57,234 nt of DNA from positions 1-57,234 of the forward strand of contig JACRCP010000030.1 of the NCBI GenBank assembly GCA_016218965.1, read 5' to 3'. Positions within the stretch are counted from its first letter, which is position 1. Each line of letters begins with the position of its first letter. The position numbers were made by a program, and so were the translations under genes. This document shows positions 42,586 through 51,094 of the stretch, piece by piece. The notes below the pieces were generated by a model. That model searched no databases, was not told where the DNA came from, and was given only the letters and a program-made list of their open reading frames with translations. This DNA is from Deltaproteobacteria bacterium. GTDB taxonomy: Bacteria; Myxococcota; SpSt-1050; JACRCP01.

Positions 42586-44313
42586 ATGGATAGAGGCTGG
42601 TGGTACAAGACGCTCTTTGCGCTGGCGATGGTGATTCTGGGCGCCGTCTACCTTTTGCCGACCTTTGCGCCGGCCGGGTCCCTGCCGGCGTGGTTTGGCG
42701 AGCGGTTCAACAAGAAGATCCTTCTGGGCCTTGACCTTCAGGGAGGCATCCATCTGGCGCTGGGCGTCGAGGTCGACAAGGCCATCTCGGACAAGGCGGA
42801 CACGTTCGCGCAGCAGCTAAAAAACGAGCTTGTCGAAAAGAAGATCGAGGCCGTCAAGCTCGAGCGCACCGAGGAGGCCTCCGGGATCCTGTTCGTCGGC
42901 AGGTCCGCAGCCGACGTCTCGAAGTTCACGGAGCTCGTGCGCAAGGAATACCCCGAGTTCGAGGTCGTGTCGCAGAAGGGCGAAGCCGCAACCATCCAGT
43001 TCGGCGACGAGCGCATGCAGTTCCTGAAGAGAACCGCCATAGAACAGGCGATCAAGACGCTCACCAACCGGATCGACCAGTTCGGCGTGGGCGAGCGGGC
43101 CATCACCAGGCGCGGCGAGAACACCATCCTTGTCGCCCTGCCCGGCATCACCGACCCCGAAAGGGCCAAGGCGCTCCTGGGGCAGACCGCACAGCTCGAG
43201 TTCCGGATCGTCGACGACGAGAGCGACGTCATCAAGAAGCTCAAGGCTGATCTCCCCGAAGGCATCCAGATGGACTACTACACCTACACGGGGCGCAATG
43301 AATCCGTCGCGACCGAGGCGTTCCTGAAGGCGAAGGACAAAAAGAAGCTCCAGGAGTTCCTCAAGGGCAAGGTCCCCGACGATCATGACGTGGCCTTCGG
43401 AAAGGAGGTCCACGAGCTTGAGACCTGGTTCCGGACGTACCTGCTCAAGAAGAAGACGGGCCTGACCGGCGACTACTTGACGCGCGCCGACGTCAACATC
43501 GACCACGACGAAAACCGCCCGTACGTGGCGCTCACTTTCGACCACGCCGGCGCCAAGATGTTCGAGAAAATCACCGGGGAGAACGTCAAGCGCCGGATGG
43601 CGATAGTGCTCGACGACAACGTGGACTCGGCGCCCATCATCCAGGAGAAGATCGGCGGCGGGAGCGCGCGCATCACTCTCGGGTCGCTCAAGCCCTACGA
43701 GGAACTGCTCCAGGACGCGAATGACCTTGCCATAGTGCTCCGCGCCGGCGCGCTTCCCGCGCCGGTCGAGATCCTCGAGGAGCGCACCGTGGGACCGACG
43801 CTCGGCAAGGACTCCGTGGACAGCGGGGTCCGGTCGATCATCGTGGGTACGCTCCTCACGCTCCTCTTCATGGCGGTCTACTACAGGCTGTCGGGGCTCG
43901 TGGCCGACGTGGCGCTCGTCCTCAACCTGGTGATGATCCTCGCCGTAATGGCGGGGTTCGAGGCGACGCTGACGCTCCCGGGCATGGCCGGTCTGGTGCT
44001 GACGCTCGCCATGGCCGTGGACGCCAACGTGCTTATCAATGAGCGCATCCGCGAGGAGGTCAGGAACGGCAAGACGCCCAAGGCCGCCATCGAGATCGGA
44101 TACGGGAAGGTGTTCTGGACCATCTTCGATTCGAACCTGACGACGCTCATCGCCGGCGTGATACTGTACCAGTTCGGGACCGGGCCGATCCGGGGTTTCG
44201 CGGTGACGCTCAGCATCGGCCTGGTGATCAGCATGTATACCGCCATCGTGGTGACGCGCCTCATGATGGATCGCATCTACCACAGCCACACGATCGAGAG
44301 AATCAGCATCTGA
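42586..44313 (+). CDS. secD: Protein translocase subunit SecD
   Basis: 575 aa from ATG at 42586. An N-terminal membrane helix is followed by the conserved LLGLDLQGGIHLALGV, a large periplasmic region (NRIDQFGVGERAITRRG, LVALPGITDPERAKALLG) and five C-terminal helices with VDANVLINERIREE. SecD uses the proton gradient to pull substrates through SecYEG from the periplasmic side. secF follows 24 bp later. Confidence 0.97.
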   Translation: MDRGWWYKTLFALAMVILGAVYLLPTFAPAGSLPAWFGERFNKKILLGLDLQGGIHLALGVEVDKAISDKADTFAQQLKNELVEKKIEAVKLERTEEASGILFVGRSAADVSKFTELVRKEYPEFEVVSQKGEAATIQFGDERMQFLKRTAIEQAIKTLTNRIDQFGVGERAITRRGENTILVALPGITDPERAKALLGQTAQLEFRIVDDESDVIKKLKADLPEGIQMDYYTYTGRNESVATEAFLKAKDKKKLQEFLKGKVPDDHDVAFGKEVHELETWFRTYLLKKKTGLTGDYLTRADVNIDHDENRPYVALTFDHAGAKMFEKITGENVKRRMAIVLDDNVDSAPIIQEKIGGGSARITLGSLKPYEELLQDANDLAIVLRAGALPAPVEILEERTVGPTLGKDSVDSGVRSIIVGTLLTLLFMAVYYRLSGLVADVALVLNLVMILAVMAGFEATLTLPGMAGLVLTLAMAVDANVLINERIREEVRNGKTPKAAIEIGYGKVFWTIFDSNLTTLIAGVILYQFGTGPIRGFAVTLSIGLVISMYTAIVVTRLMMDRIYHSHTIERISI

Positions 44314-44337
44314 GCGAACCGCGGAGACGACACCCCC

Positions 44338-45477
44338 ATGATGCAATGGATAAAACCCGGAACCAAGATTGACTTCGTCGGGCAGATGAAGATCTGGGTC
44401 GGGGTCTCACTCGCCTTGATGACGATATCGTTCATCAGCCTCGTGCTCAAGGACCTGAACTACGGAATCGACTTCGCGGGGGGGACGGAGCTGCTGGTCA
44501 AGTTCGAAAAGCCGGTGTCGTCCGCCGACGTGCGTTCGGTCGTGGTGGAGCAGGGGTTCGGGAAGAACGTGGTCCAGACGGTGCGCGAGGGCGATCGCGA
44601 CTACTTTCTCGTCAGGGTCGAGAGCTTCTCTTCGCTCTCGGGGGAACAGGCAAAGGAGATCAAGTCCAAGCTCTCGGCGGCGCTGGGCCCGGAAGTGCTC
44701 AAGAGGTTCAGGTTCGGGTCGGAGACCGGCGACAAGATCGAGATCAAGCTCTCGCGCCAGGCGGCGCCCGGGGAGATGGCGGCGGTGTTCGCGAAGATCG
44801 GCGTCCCCGACGCGCAGGTGCGTCCCGACGGGAAACCCGGCGACAACCAGTACCTCGTGATCCTGACGGGGATCGCGAAAAAAATCGAAAAGGCGCTCGC
44901 GGCCAGGTTCGCCGGCAACGCCATCGGGATTCTCCGCGTCGAGGCGGTCGGCCCGCAGGTCGGGAAGCAGCTCCGTACCGACGGGTTCCTCGCCATCGTC
45001 TACTCGATCATCGCCATTCTCATCTATGTCGCACTCAGGTTTGACATCCGCTTCTCGCCGGGGGCCGTGTTGTCGCTGGTCCACGACGCGGTGATCATCA
45101 TCGGGGTGTTCAACGTGCTCAACTTCGAGTTCGACATGACGGTTCTTGCCGCCGTGCTGACCCTTATGGGGTATTCGATCAACGACACGATCGTCGTCTA
45201 CGATCGCATCCGCGAGAACCTGCCGAAATACCGCAACAGCACGCTTTCGGAGGTCGTCAACCTGAGCGTCAACGAGACCCTTTCGCGCACGCTGATGACG
45301 TCGTTCACCGTGCTTCTGGTGGCGGGGTCGCTCCTGTTCATAGGGGGCCACAGCCTGTTCGGGTTCGCCTTCGCGATGTTCTTCGGGATCGTCACAGGGA
45401 CGTACTCGTCGGTGTTCATCGCCGCCCCCGTCACGATCGCGCTGGAGAACTGGTACAAGCGGGTCCGAAAGGCCTAG
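44338..45477 (+). CDS. secF: Protein translocase subunit SecF
   Basis: 379 aa from ATG at 44338 (a second ATG follows at once). Typical LNYGIDFAGGTELLVKF after the first helix, and YSINDTIVVYDRIREN in the C-terminal membrane bundle. Partner of SecD. Somewhat longer periplasmic domain than in Escherichia coli. recJ follows 22 bp later, the usual order in many deltaproteobacteria. Confidence 0.97.
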   Translation: MMQWIKPGTKIDFVGQMKIWVGVSLALMTISFISLVLKDLNYGIDFAGGTELLVKFEKPVSSADVRSVVVEQGFGKNVVQTVREGDRDYFLVRVESFSSLSGEQAKEIKSKLSAALGPEVLKRFRFGSETGDKIEIKLSRQAAPGEMAAVFAKIGVPDAQVRPDGKPGDNQYLVILTGIAKKIEKALAARFAGNAIGILRVEAVGPQVGKQLRTDGFLAIVYSIIAILIYVALRFDIRFSPGAVLSLVHDAVIIIGVFNVLNFEFDMTVLAAVLTLMGYSINDTIVVYDRIRENLPKYRNSTLSEVVNLSVNETLSRTLMTSFTVLLVAGSLLFIGGHSLFGFAFAMFFGIVTGTYSSVFIAAPVTIALENWYKRVRKA

Positions 45478-45499
45478 CACTGCTGGAAACCGGAGTTGA

Positions 45500-47245
45500 A
45501 TGTCCCAGGCCCGAGACAGCGCCCAGTCGCGCGAGGCCCGGTGGGTGCTTGCGAAGCTCGACCCCGCGCACGTCGAGACGGTGCGTGAGGCGCTCGGGAC
45601 GGATGCGCTCGTCGCAAGGCTGCTCGTCAACCGCGGCGTGACCACCGCCGAGGAGGCGAGGCGTTTCTGCCGCGCGGAGCTTTCCGATCTGAGCGACGCC
45701 GGGTCGGTGAAAGACATGCCGGCCGCAGTCGAAAGAGTGATTTCGGCCGTCTCCCGTCGCGAGAAGATATGCATCTACGGCGACTATGACGTGGACGGCG
45801 TCACGTCAGTGGCCCTCTTGCTGGGGTTCCTGCGCCGGCTCGGGGCCGACGTCACCTACTACATCCCGTCGCGCGACAAGGAAGGGTACGGCCTCAACCG
45901 CGAGGCGGTGGCGTCGATCGCCGACTCGGGCACGACGCTCCTGGTGACGGTGGATTGCGGGATAAGCGCGGCCGACGAGGTGGCGTACGCCGCCGAACGC
46001 GGCATGGACGTCATCGTCGTCGACCACCACCAGGTGCCGGCGAGGCTCCCGGAGGCGGTCGCGCTGCTCAACCCCCAGCGGGCGGACTGCGCCTTTCCGT
46101 TCAAGGACCTGGCGGCGGTCGGTGTGGCGTTCTTCTTTCTGGTGGCGCTCCGGAAGAGGCTGCGGGAACTCGGGACGTTCGACGCCCACACGCAGCCGAA
46201 CCTCCGCGAGCACATGGACCTGGTGGTCCTGGGGACCGTCGCCGACGTCGTGCCGCTTCTGGGCGACAACCGCATTCTCGTGAAGCACGGGCTCAAGGAA
46301 CTGACGCGGACGCGCAGGCCGGGTCTCGTCCAGCTCAAGGAAGTGGCCGGTGTCCGCTCGGACCAGGGGGTGTCGGCGCGCACCGTCGGATTCATGCTTG
46401 CGCCGCGCCTGAACGCCGCGGGACGTCTCGAGGACGCGCGCTTCGGCGTGGAACTGCTCGTGACGAACGACCCGGACACGGCCAGGGATCTTGCCGAGAA
46501 GCTCAACTGGCAGAACGCCCGCCGGCAGAAGATAGAGGAGGACATCTTCAACGACGTGAACGCCGCGATAGGCAGGGACCCCGGGATTGCCGGGCGCCAC
46601 AGCATCGTGATGGCGTCCGAGTCGTGGCACCCCGGCGTCATCGGGATCGTGGCGTCAAGGCTGGCGCGGCGTTTCTGGCGCCCCGTCGTCCTGATTGCGC
46701 TCAAGGGCGGAAAGGGGCGCGGCTCCGCGCGTTCGGTAGAGGGCTTCCACATGTTCCAGGGCCTTTCGCAGTGCGCCGAGTTCATCACGGAGTTCGGCGG
46801 GCACCGGAGCGCGGCGGGGCTCACGCTCCGGGCTGCCGACGTGGACCGGTTCGCCGGGAAGTTCGAGGAGGTCGTCGCGCAGACCCTCGCGCCGGACAGC
46901 TGCGTTCCGCGCCTTGACCTGGACGTCGAGATCGATGCCGGGACGGTGGATGCCGGGTTCCTGTCGGCGATCGAGCGGCTCGAACCCCACGGGTCGTGCA
47001 ATCCGGCGCCGCTTTTCCTCGCGAGCCGCCTTCGGGTCGTCAAATCCAAGGTGGTCGGTCAGGGGCACCTGAAGCTGTCGCTCGCGGCCGGCGGCAGGAC
47101 GTTCGACGCCATCTGCTTCGGCCTCGAGTCCAAAGGGCGCCTGGCCACCGACTACGTGGACATCGCGTTCAGCCCCGAATACAACGACTGGAACAACACG
47201 CGCTCGATCCAGTTCCGCGTCCAGGACCTGCGCCGATCGGGTTGA
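45500..47245 (+). CDS. recJ: Single-stranded-DNA-specific exonuclease RecJ
   Basis: 581 aa from the start at 45500, with GGAG upstream. DHH-family motifs: ICIYGDYDVDGVTS (motif I), VTVDCGIS, VIVVDHHQVP (DHH), LGTVADVVPL and, in DHHA1, GGHRSAAGLTLR. A 5'-3' exonuclease used in recombination, base-excision and mismatch repair. Last gene of the yajC-secDF-recJ unit; followed by the second copy of a REP-like element. Confidence 0.97.
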   Translation: MSQARDSAQSREARWVLAKLDPAHVETVREALGTDALVARLLVNRGVTTAEEARRFCRAELSDLSDAGSVKDMPAAVERVISAVSRREKICIYGDYDVDGVTSVALLLGFLRRLGADVTYYIPSRDKEGYGLNREAVASIADSGTTLLVTVDCGISAADEVAYAAERGMDVIVVDHHQVPARLPEAVALLNPQRADCAFPFKDLAAVGVAFFFLVALRKRLRELGTFDAHTQPNLREHMDLVVLGTVADVVPLLGDNRILVKHGLKELTRTRRPGLVQLKEVAGVRSDQGVSARTVGFMLAPRLNAAGRLEDARFGVELLVTNDPDTARDLAEKLNWQNARRQKIEEDIFNDVNAAIGRDPGIAGRHSIVMASESWHPGVIGIVASRLARRFWRPVVLIALKGGKGRGSARSVEGFHMFQGLSQCAEFITEFGGHRSAAGLTLRAADVDRFAGKFEEVVAQTLAPDSCVPRLDLDVEIDAGTVDAGFLSAIERLEPHGSCNPAPLFLASRLRVVKSKVVGQGHLKLSLAAGGRTFDAICFGLESKGRLATDYVDIAFSPEYNDWNNTRSIQFRVQDLRRSG

Positions 47246-47248
47246 TGT

Positions 47249-47322
47249 CCGGGGGATCGCTACGCGAACGTCTCCCCCGGACCCCCTGCTCGCGCCGGCG
47301 GAGTGAATCCGCCTGCGCTCGC
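47249..47322. repeat. REP-like palindromic element, copy 2
   Basis: Near-identical to 20012-20084 (shared core gggggatcgctacgcgaacg, then cggcggagtgaatccgcc). Starts four bases after the recJ stop codon. Confidence 0.75.
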
Positions 47323-47417
47323 TAAACTCCCGAAACCCGGGCCTTGGTTGCAGCCGGCAGGCGGCGGCAGCGGGAAGCCCGGATGCCGGGGTTTTAACGC
47401 ACCGCGTCAAAAAAAGC

Positions 47418-47446
47418 TTGACAAACCGCGTCATCGTGCGCATAAT
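47418..47446 (+). promoter_or_regulatory. Sigma-70 promoter of the phasin-like gene
   Basis: TTGACA (47418-47423), a 17-bp spacer and CATAAT (47441-47446), the best match to the sigma-70 consensus in the window. The ribosome site AGGAGAGGAGG and ATG at 47470 follow. Confidence 0.7.
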
Positions 47447-47469
47447 GTGCGGCAGGAGAGGAGGATCCG

Positions 47470-47832
47470 ATGGACCAACAGATCGGGGTCAAGAGGGTGT
47501 TCGGTGAGGCGGTGACGGCGGTGAACCAGACCATCCGGACTTTCAACGAGCAGGCAAGGCAGCTCACCCGCAGGGTCATGGAGTCGGGCCGGCTGTCGCG
47601 CGCCGAGGCGAAGCAGCTCGTGTCGGAGATCCGCAGGCACGTCAAAGCGAACAGACTGATGCTCGAAAACACGCTCTCGTCGCACCTGGCCAGGGTGACC
47701 ACGCGGATCGGCGCCCCGGCGGCGGTGCCGCTCGATGATCTCAAGAAGAAGGTGGCGAAGCTGGGCCAGGAGGTCGAGAAGGTGACCGGCCGCAAGCGCG
47801 CGCGACGCAAGGGGCGGACCCGGACCCAGTGA
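47470..47832 (+). CDS. Phasin-like small helical protein
   Basis: 120 aa from ATG at 47470 with a strong GGAGAGGAGG site. Almost entirely helical and amphipathic (AVTAVNQTIRTFNEQARQLTR, LSRAEAKQLVSEIRRHVK), then a short coiled coil and a basic tail (GRKRARRKGRTRTQ). This matches phasin or polyhydroxyalkanoate-granule-type proteins with a DNA-binding-like tail. No polyhydroxyalkanoate synthase gene is in the window, so the role is tentative. Confidence 0.6.
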   Translation: MDQQIGVKRVFGEAVTAVNQTIRTFNEQARQLTRRVMESGRLSRAEAKQLVSEIRRHVKANRLMLENTLSSHLARVTTRIGAPAAVPLDDLKKKVAKLGQEVEKVTGRKRARRKGRTRTQ

Positions 47833-47857
47833 GGGCTTCGGGCGGAGGCGGGTTGGG

Positions 47858-48580
47858 ATGTACGCCGCGGTACCCACAAGAGGCACGGGTTTCAAGCTGG
47901 GGGCGTCGCTTGCCCTGGCGGGCTCGTTGTTCCTCCACGGCGGCGATGAAACCGGGAGGGAGCCCGCTGTGTTCGAGGTGCGGGAGGCCCGTGACGGATG
48001 GATCGACGGGGACGGCGCCGATCCCTCAGCCGGAGAGGACATTGAGACGCGGCTCCTCAAAGGCACGGTGGGCCTGGTCCTGGCGGCAAAATCGGATTTC
48101 GACCATGACGGGCGTGCCGAGCTCGCCGCGGCCATCGTCGACGAGTCGCGCGCGGCGGGGATAGACCCGTTCCTTGTCATGTCGGTCATCAAGCACGAGA
48201 GCCGGTTCGACCCGGCGGCGGTGTCGCCAAAGGGGGCCGCGGGCCTGATGCAGCTGATGCCCCGCACGTTCGCGAAGCTCCGGTGCGATCTTCGGGCCGA
48301 CTGCTCGCCGGACATCTTCGACCCGGTGGCCAACGTGAGCGCGGGGATCCGGTACCTCGGCCGGATGCGGACGCGATTCAAGGACCCGGTCCTCTACGTC
48401 GCCGCCTACCGGACCGGGCCGGAGCGCGTGAAAAGATACCTCAACAACGAGCTTGACGAGGACGAGGTCGGGGACCTGCTGGGTTATCCGAAGCTCGTCA
48501 TGCGCGACTACGCCTGCTTCAAGCGCGAGTACACCAAATACACGGTGCCCGCACTCGAGATCTCCCGCTGGGTGCAGTAG
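47858..48580 (+). CDS. Lytic transglycosylase (SLT domain)
   Basis: 240 aa from ATG at 47858. A weak N-terminal hydrophobic segment (LGASLALAGSLFL) suggests export. The SLT domain has the catalytic Glu in SVIKHESRFDPAAVSPKGAAGLMQLMP, then the NVSAGIRYLGRM and YVAAYRTGP blocks. Cleaves peptidoglycan with 1,6-anhydro product formation. Lies 25 bp after the phasin-like gene, so probably transcribed from the same promoter. Convergent with the glycosyltransferase gene. Confidence 0.92.
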   Translation: MYAAVPTRGTGFKLGASLALAGSLFLHGGDETGREPAVFEVREARDGWIDGDGADPSAGEDIETRLLKGTVGLVLAAKSDFDHDGRAELAAAIVDESRAAGIDPFLVMSVIKHESRFDPAAVSPKGAAGLMQLMPRTFAKLRCDLRADCSPDIFDPVANVSAGIRYLGRMRTRFKDPVLYVAAYRTGPERVKRYLNNELDEDEVGDLLGYPKLVMRDYACFKREYTKYTVPALEISRWVQ

Positions 48581-48588
48581 AAACGATT

Positions 48589-50061
48589 TCAACGCCGGTA
48601 CAGTCGTTCCAACTCGACTGCGTTCGCCCCGATGGACTTGATCTCGGGAAGTCTTTTCGCGAGATCGGCAAGCAGGCTCCTTCCGTCGCGGACGCGGCGG
48701 AGCAGGTGCGCAAGTTTTTCGACGTCGCCCGGGGCGAAGAGAAATCCTGAAACGCCGTCGCGAACCAGCTCGGGGATGCCGCCCATGTGCGACGCGATGA
48801 CCGGCACGCCGCGCATGGTGGCCTCGTGGATCACGAGCGGCGAATTTTCGGGCCACACCGAAGGGACAACCAGCACGTCGAGGCCGCGGAAGACATCATC
48901 GAGCGCGCCGGGGGGGAAAGGGCCGTTGAAGAAGGCATGAGGCATGAGGCGTGAGGCGTGAGGCGGCAGGCTGGAGGCGGAAGGGAAACAGTACCGGGCC
49001 TTGAGGCGGGCGGAGAGGGCGGGGTCGACGGTTTCGCTCCCGTGGACCCGAACCTCGATTCTGCCGCCGGCGATCTCGGCGGCCTTGAGCAGGACCTCGA
49101 CCCCCTTGTGCCTGGTGATCGGGCCGATGAAACCGACGCGAAGCGGCGAAACGACCGACGACCTACGACCTACGACCGACGAAGTCGCTTCGGCCCAACG
49201 CGCGGCGTTCGGACCCGTGCACGAAGTCGCAAGTCGCAAGTCGTGAGTCGTGGGTCGTGAGTCGCGCGGCCGCACGAACCCGTAGTCCGAGTGGACAAAG
49301 TCTTTTCGCATCCCGAATGCCTGCATCGAGCGGCCGAGGAAGCGGGACGGCGAGAGCACGGCGTCGCAGGCGTCAAACGCGCGGAGCATGGCCTCGTTCC
49401 TCACGCCTATCTCGCGCCATGATGCGGGCGGGTGCACGGCCGTGACGGCGCTTTTCGCGAGGCGGACGGCCGTTTCGACGGCGCGCGGGAGGCGCTTTCG
49501 AACGCCCTTGGCCATCGACGCGAACGCCCGGGATCGCAGCGCGGTCACCACACGTTCGGCGGGGCCGAGGTATAAGGCCGACGAAGCGTAGCAGTGCGGG
49601 CAGCGCGAAGGGCCGGGGCCGGGGCAGATCTTCGCGTCGGCGTCAAAGAGCTGGCCGCCCGACGGGCAGACGGCGAAGAAGTCGTGGAGCGTGAAAACCG
49701 TCCGCGCTCCCGCCGCCTTTGCGATGCCCACGTACCCCACTGAGTGGTTCATCAGGTGATGAAAGTGGACGGCGTCGGGTTCAAAATCGCGCACGGCGCC
49801 GGCGAAGATGGCCTCCATCCGCGCGTTGTTCCAGGAATCTTCGAATCTCCTGTGCAGGCGGTTGTTCACAACCTCGATCGTCCGTACCCCGCCATGCGAA
49901 CCCGGCCTGACCTCGTAGTTCGGCGCGCCCGCGACAAAAGACGCATGGAAGACTGCGACTTCGTGCCGCCGCGCCTGCTCGCGCGCGAGTTGAAAGACGT
50001 ACACCTCCACGCCCGCGCTGACCGTCGGAAGGAAGTCGTGGATGACGTGCAGGATCCTCAT
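48589..50061 (-). CDS. GT4-type glycosyltransferase with repeat-encoded inserts
   Basis: 490 aa from ATG at 50061, directly adjacent to the dtd stop. GT-B fold: MRILHVIHDFLPTVSAGVEVYV at the N-terminus, LRVGFIGPITRHKGVEVLLKAA after the linker, then the donor site LDVLVVPSVWPENSPLVIHEAT followed by GVPVIAS and ELVRDGVSGFLF. Cysteines CPHCYASS in the N-terminal half are typical of one GT4 subgroup. Two stretches are repeat-encoded: one between the two Rossmann halves (RPTTHDLRLATS and SVVGRRSSVV) and one before FFNGPFPP (SLPPHASRLMPHA). Probably acts on envelope polysaccharide. Confidence 0.88.
   Translation of the reverse strand: MRILHVIHDFLPTVSAGVEVYVFQLAREQARRHEVAVFHASFVAGAPNYEVRPGSHGGVRTIEVVNNRLHRRFEDSWNNARMEAIFAGAVRDFEPDAVHFHHLMNHSVGYVGIAKAAGARTVFTLHDFFAVCPSGGQLFDADAKICPGPGPSRCPHCYASSALYLGPAERVVTALRSRAFASMAKGVRKRLPRAVETAVRLAKSAVTAVHPPASWREIGVRNEAMLRAFDACDAVLSPSRFLGRSMQAFGMRKDFVHSDYGFVRPRDSRPTTHDLRLATSCTGPNAARWAEATSSVVGRRSSVVSPLRVGFIGPITRHKGVEVLLKAAEIAGGRIEVRVHGSETVDPALSARLKARYCFPSASSLPPHASRLMPHAFFNGPFPPGALDDVFRGLDVLVVPSVWPENSPLVIHEATMRGVPVIASHMGGIPELVRDGVSGFLFAPGDVEKLAHLLRRVRDGRSLLADLAKRLPEIKSIGANAVELERLYRR
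48935..48983. repeat. Heptanucleotide tandem repeat in the glycosyltransferase gene, 7 units
   Basis: gcatgag (x2), gcgtgag (x2), gcggcag, gctggag, gcggaag: 49 contiguous bases, translated in frame. Confidence 0.9.
49151..49263. repeat. Two heptanucleotide arrays in the glycosyltransferase gene
   Basis: Array one, 49151-49185: acgaccg, acgacct (x2), acgaccg, acgaagt. Array two, 49222-49263: cgaagtc, gcaagtc (x2), gtgagtc, gtgggtc, gtgagtc. Together with the 36 bases between them they encode the linker separating the two halves of the enzyme. Confidence 0.88.
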
Positions 50062-50511
50062 TCAAAATGCCTTCTTCGAATCGAGGAGGATCGTGACGGG
50101 TCCGTCGTTCACAAGCGACACCTGCATGAACGCGCCGAAGACGCCCTGGGTTGCAGTGACGCCGAGCCTTTGGAGGGCCAAGACGAACCCGTTCACGAGT
50201 TTCTCGGCCGAAACCGGCTCCATCGCATCGTCAAACGACGGCCGCCGGCCCTTGCGGGCGTCCCCGTAGAGCGTGAATTGGCTCACCACCAGCGCCTCGA
50301 GACCCTTGTCGAGCACCGAAAGATTCATCTTGCCGGCGGCGTCCTCGAAAATCCGCAAGACGGCGCACTTGGCCGCAAGATAGCCCGCGTCGGCGTCCGT
50401 GTCGCCCTTAGCGCAGCCGACGAGTATGAGCAACCCCGGCCCGATAGCCGCCACCCGCCTCCCCTCGACCTCCACCGCCGCCGACTTGACCCTTTGAAGC
50501 ACAGCCCGCAC
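50062..50511 (-). CDS. dtd: D-aminoacyl-tRNA deacylase
   Basis: 149 aa from GTG at 50511 with GGAGG upstream. The N-terminal [23 protein letters not shown] and C-terminal NDGPVTI (Gly-cisPro motif) identify DTD, which hydrolyses D-amino acids wrongly attached to tRNA. The glycosyltransferase start follows the stop codon without a gap (TGAATG), so the two are co-transcribed. Confidence 0.95.
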   Translation of the reverse strand: MRAVLQRVKSAAVEVEGRRVAAIGPGLLILVGCAKGDTDADAGYLAAKCAVLRIFEDAAGKMNLSVLDKGLEALVVSQFTLYGDARKGRRPSFDDAMEPVSAEKLVNGFVLALQRLGVTATQGVFGAFMQVSLVNDGPVTILLDSKKAF

Positions 50512-50776
50512 GGGACCTCCGTGGTCATTTGTACCAGTGCCGGCGTGGAATGCGCAAGCCAATGGCCTTGCGCCGATGGACTTGCGCCCTTCGCCCTGTG
50601 CTGTTGGACGCCGGTTCTTCACTGTCCGCGTGACTTCCCGATGACTGTGATGGCCTGCCTGGGGTCGAGGGCATGTGAAGAGCGCGTGCGGCCGAACACG
50701 GCAGAGACAAACACAGGAAGTTGTGGTAAAGTCTTTCCGCGAACCGACCGACCCGCCACGGAGGGGCCGGGACAGC

Positions 50777-51011
50777 ATGAAAGCCGAGCTCAGAAAAACC
50801 AAACGCTTCGACCCCCTGCGGTTTCGAGGCCGCCGCCGTAGTTGCCTGGCGGCGAGACCACGGCCCCGCGGCGGGAATGGGAGTAAAGTTCACCGACCTT
50901 CCGCCCGCAACCAAAGAGACGTTGAGGCATATCATCCCCCCTCCATTGGCGTCATATGCGTCATGGCCGCATGGAGACTACGGGCTGTCAAGGCGTTTCT
51001 TTGAGGCATAG
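50777..51011 (+). pseudogene. Broken PilZ-domain gene
   Basis: ATG at 50777 has a ribosome site (GAGGGG) and opens [11 protein letters not shown], but the recognisable sequence is in another frame (50781-51011). That frame reads [14 protein letters not shown], then [19 protein letters not shown], the C-terminal part of a PilZ c-di-GMP-binding domain. The N-terminal RxxxR part is missing. An internal deletion with frameshift is inferred. A terminator hairpin follows, and the gene cassette region begins 52 bases after the stop. Confidence 0.6.
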
Positions 51012-51047
51012 CACCCCACGATGCGGTCAACGCGGGATGCTATTTTT
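51008..51047 (+). terminator. Rho-independent terminator after the PilZ remnant
   Basis: ATAGCACCCC (51008-51017) pairs with GGGATGCTAT (51034-51043) and is followed by TTTT. The sequence ttgaggcata occurs three times nearby, at 50922, 51001 and 51046. Confidence 0.6.
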
Positions 51048-51062
51048 GAGGCATAATACTAT

Positions 51063-51069
51063 GTTAGGC
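51063..51069 (+). other. Integron-type cassette boundary (GTTAGGC)
   Basis: GTTAGGC fits the GTTRRRY core at which integron integrases cut. It marks the left end of the restriction-modification cassette. The sequence to its left shows no attC stem, so it may be an attI-like or secondary insertion point. Confidence 0.5.
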
Positions 51070-51094
51070 GCCATGAGCGCAAGCAATCGCACGC

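Noticed and set aside
42817..45774. Long antisense frames under secD and secF
   Set aside because: SecD and SecF are unambiguous on the plus strand; the antisense products are charged low-complexity shadows.
51063..51069. Complete attC or attI site at the left cassette end
   Set aside because: Only the GTTAGGC core is visible; the left half has no matching stem and no integrase gene is adjacent, so only a boundary is claimed.
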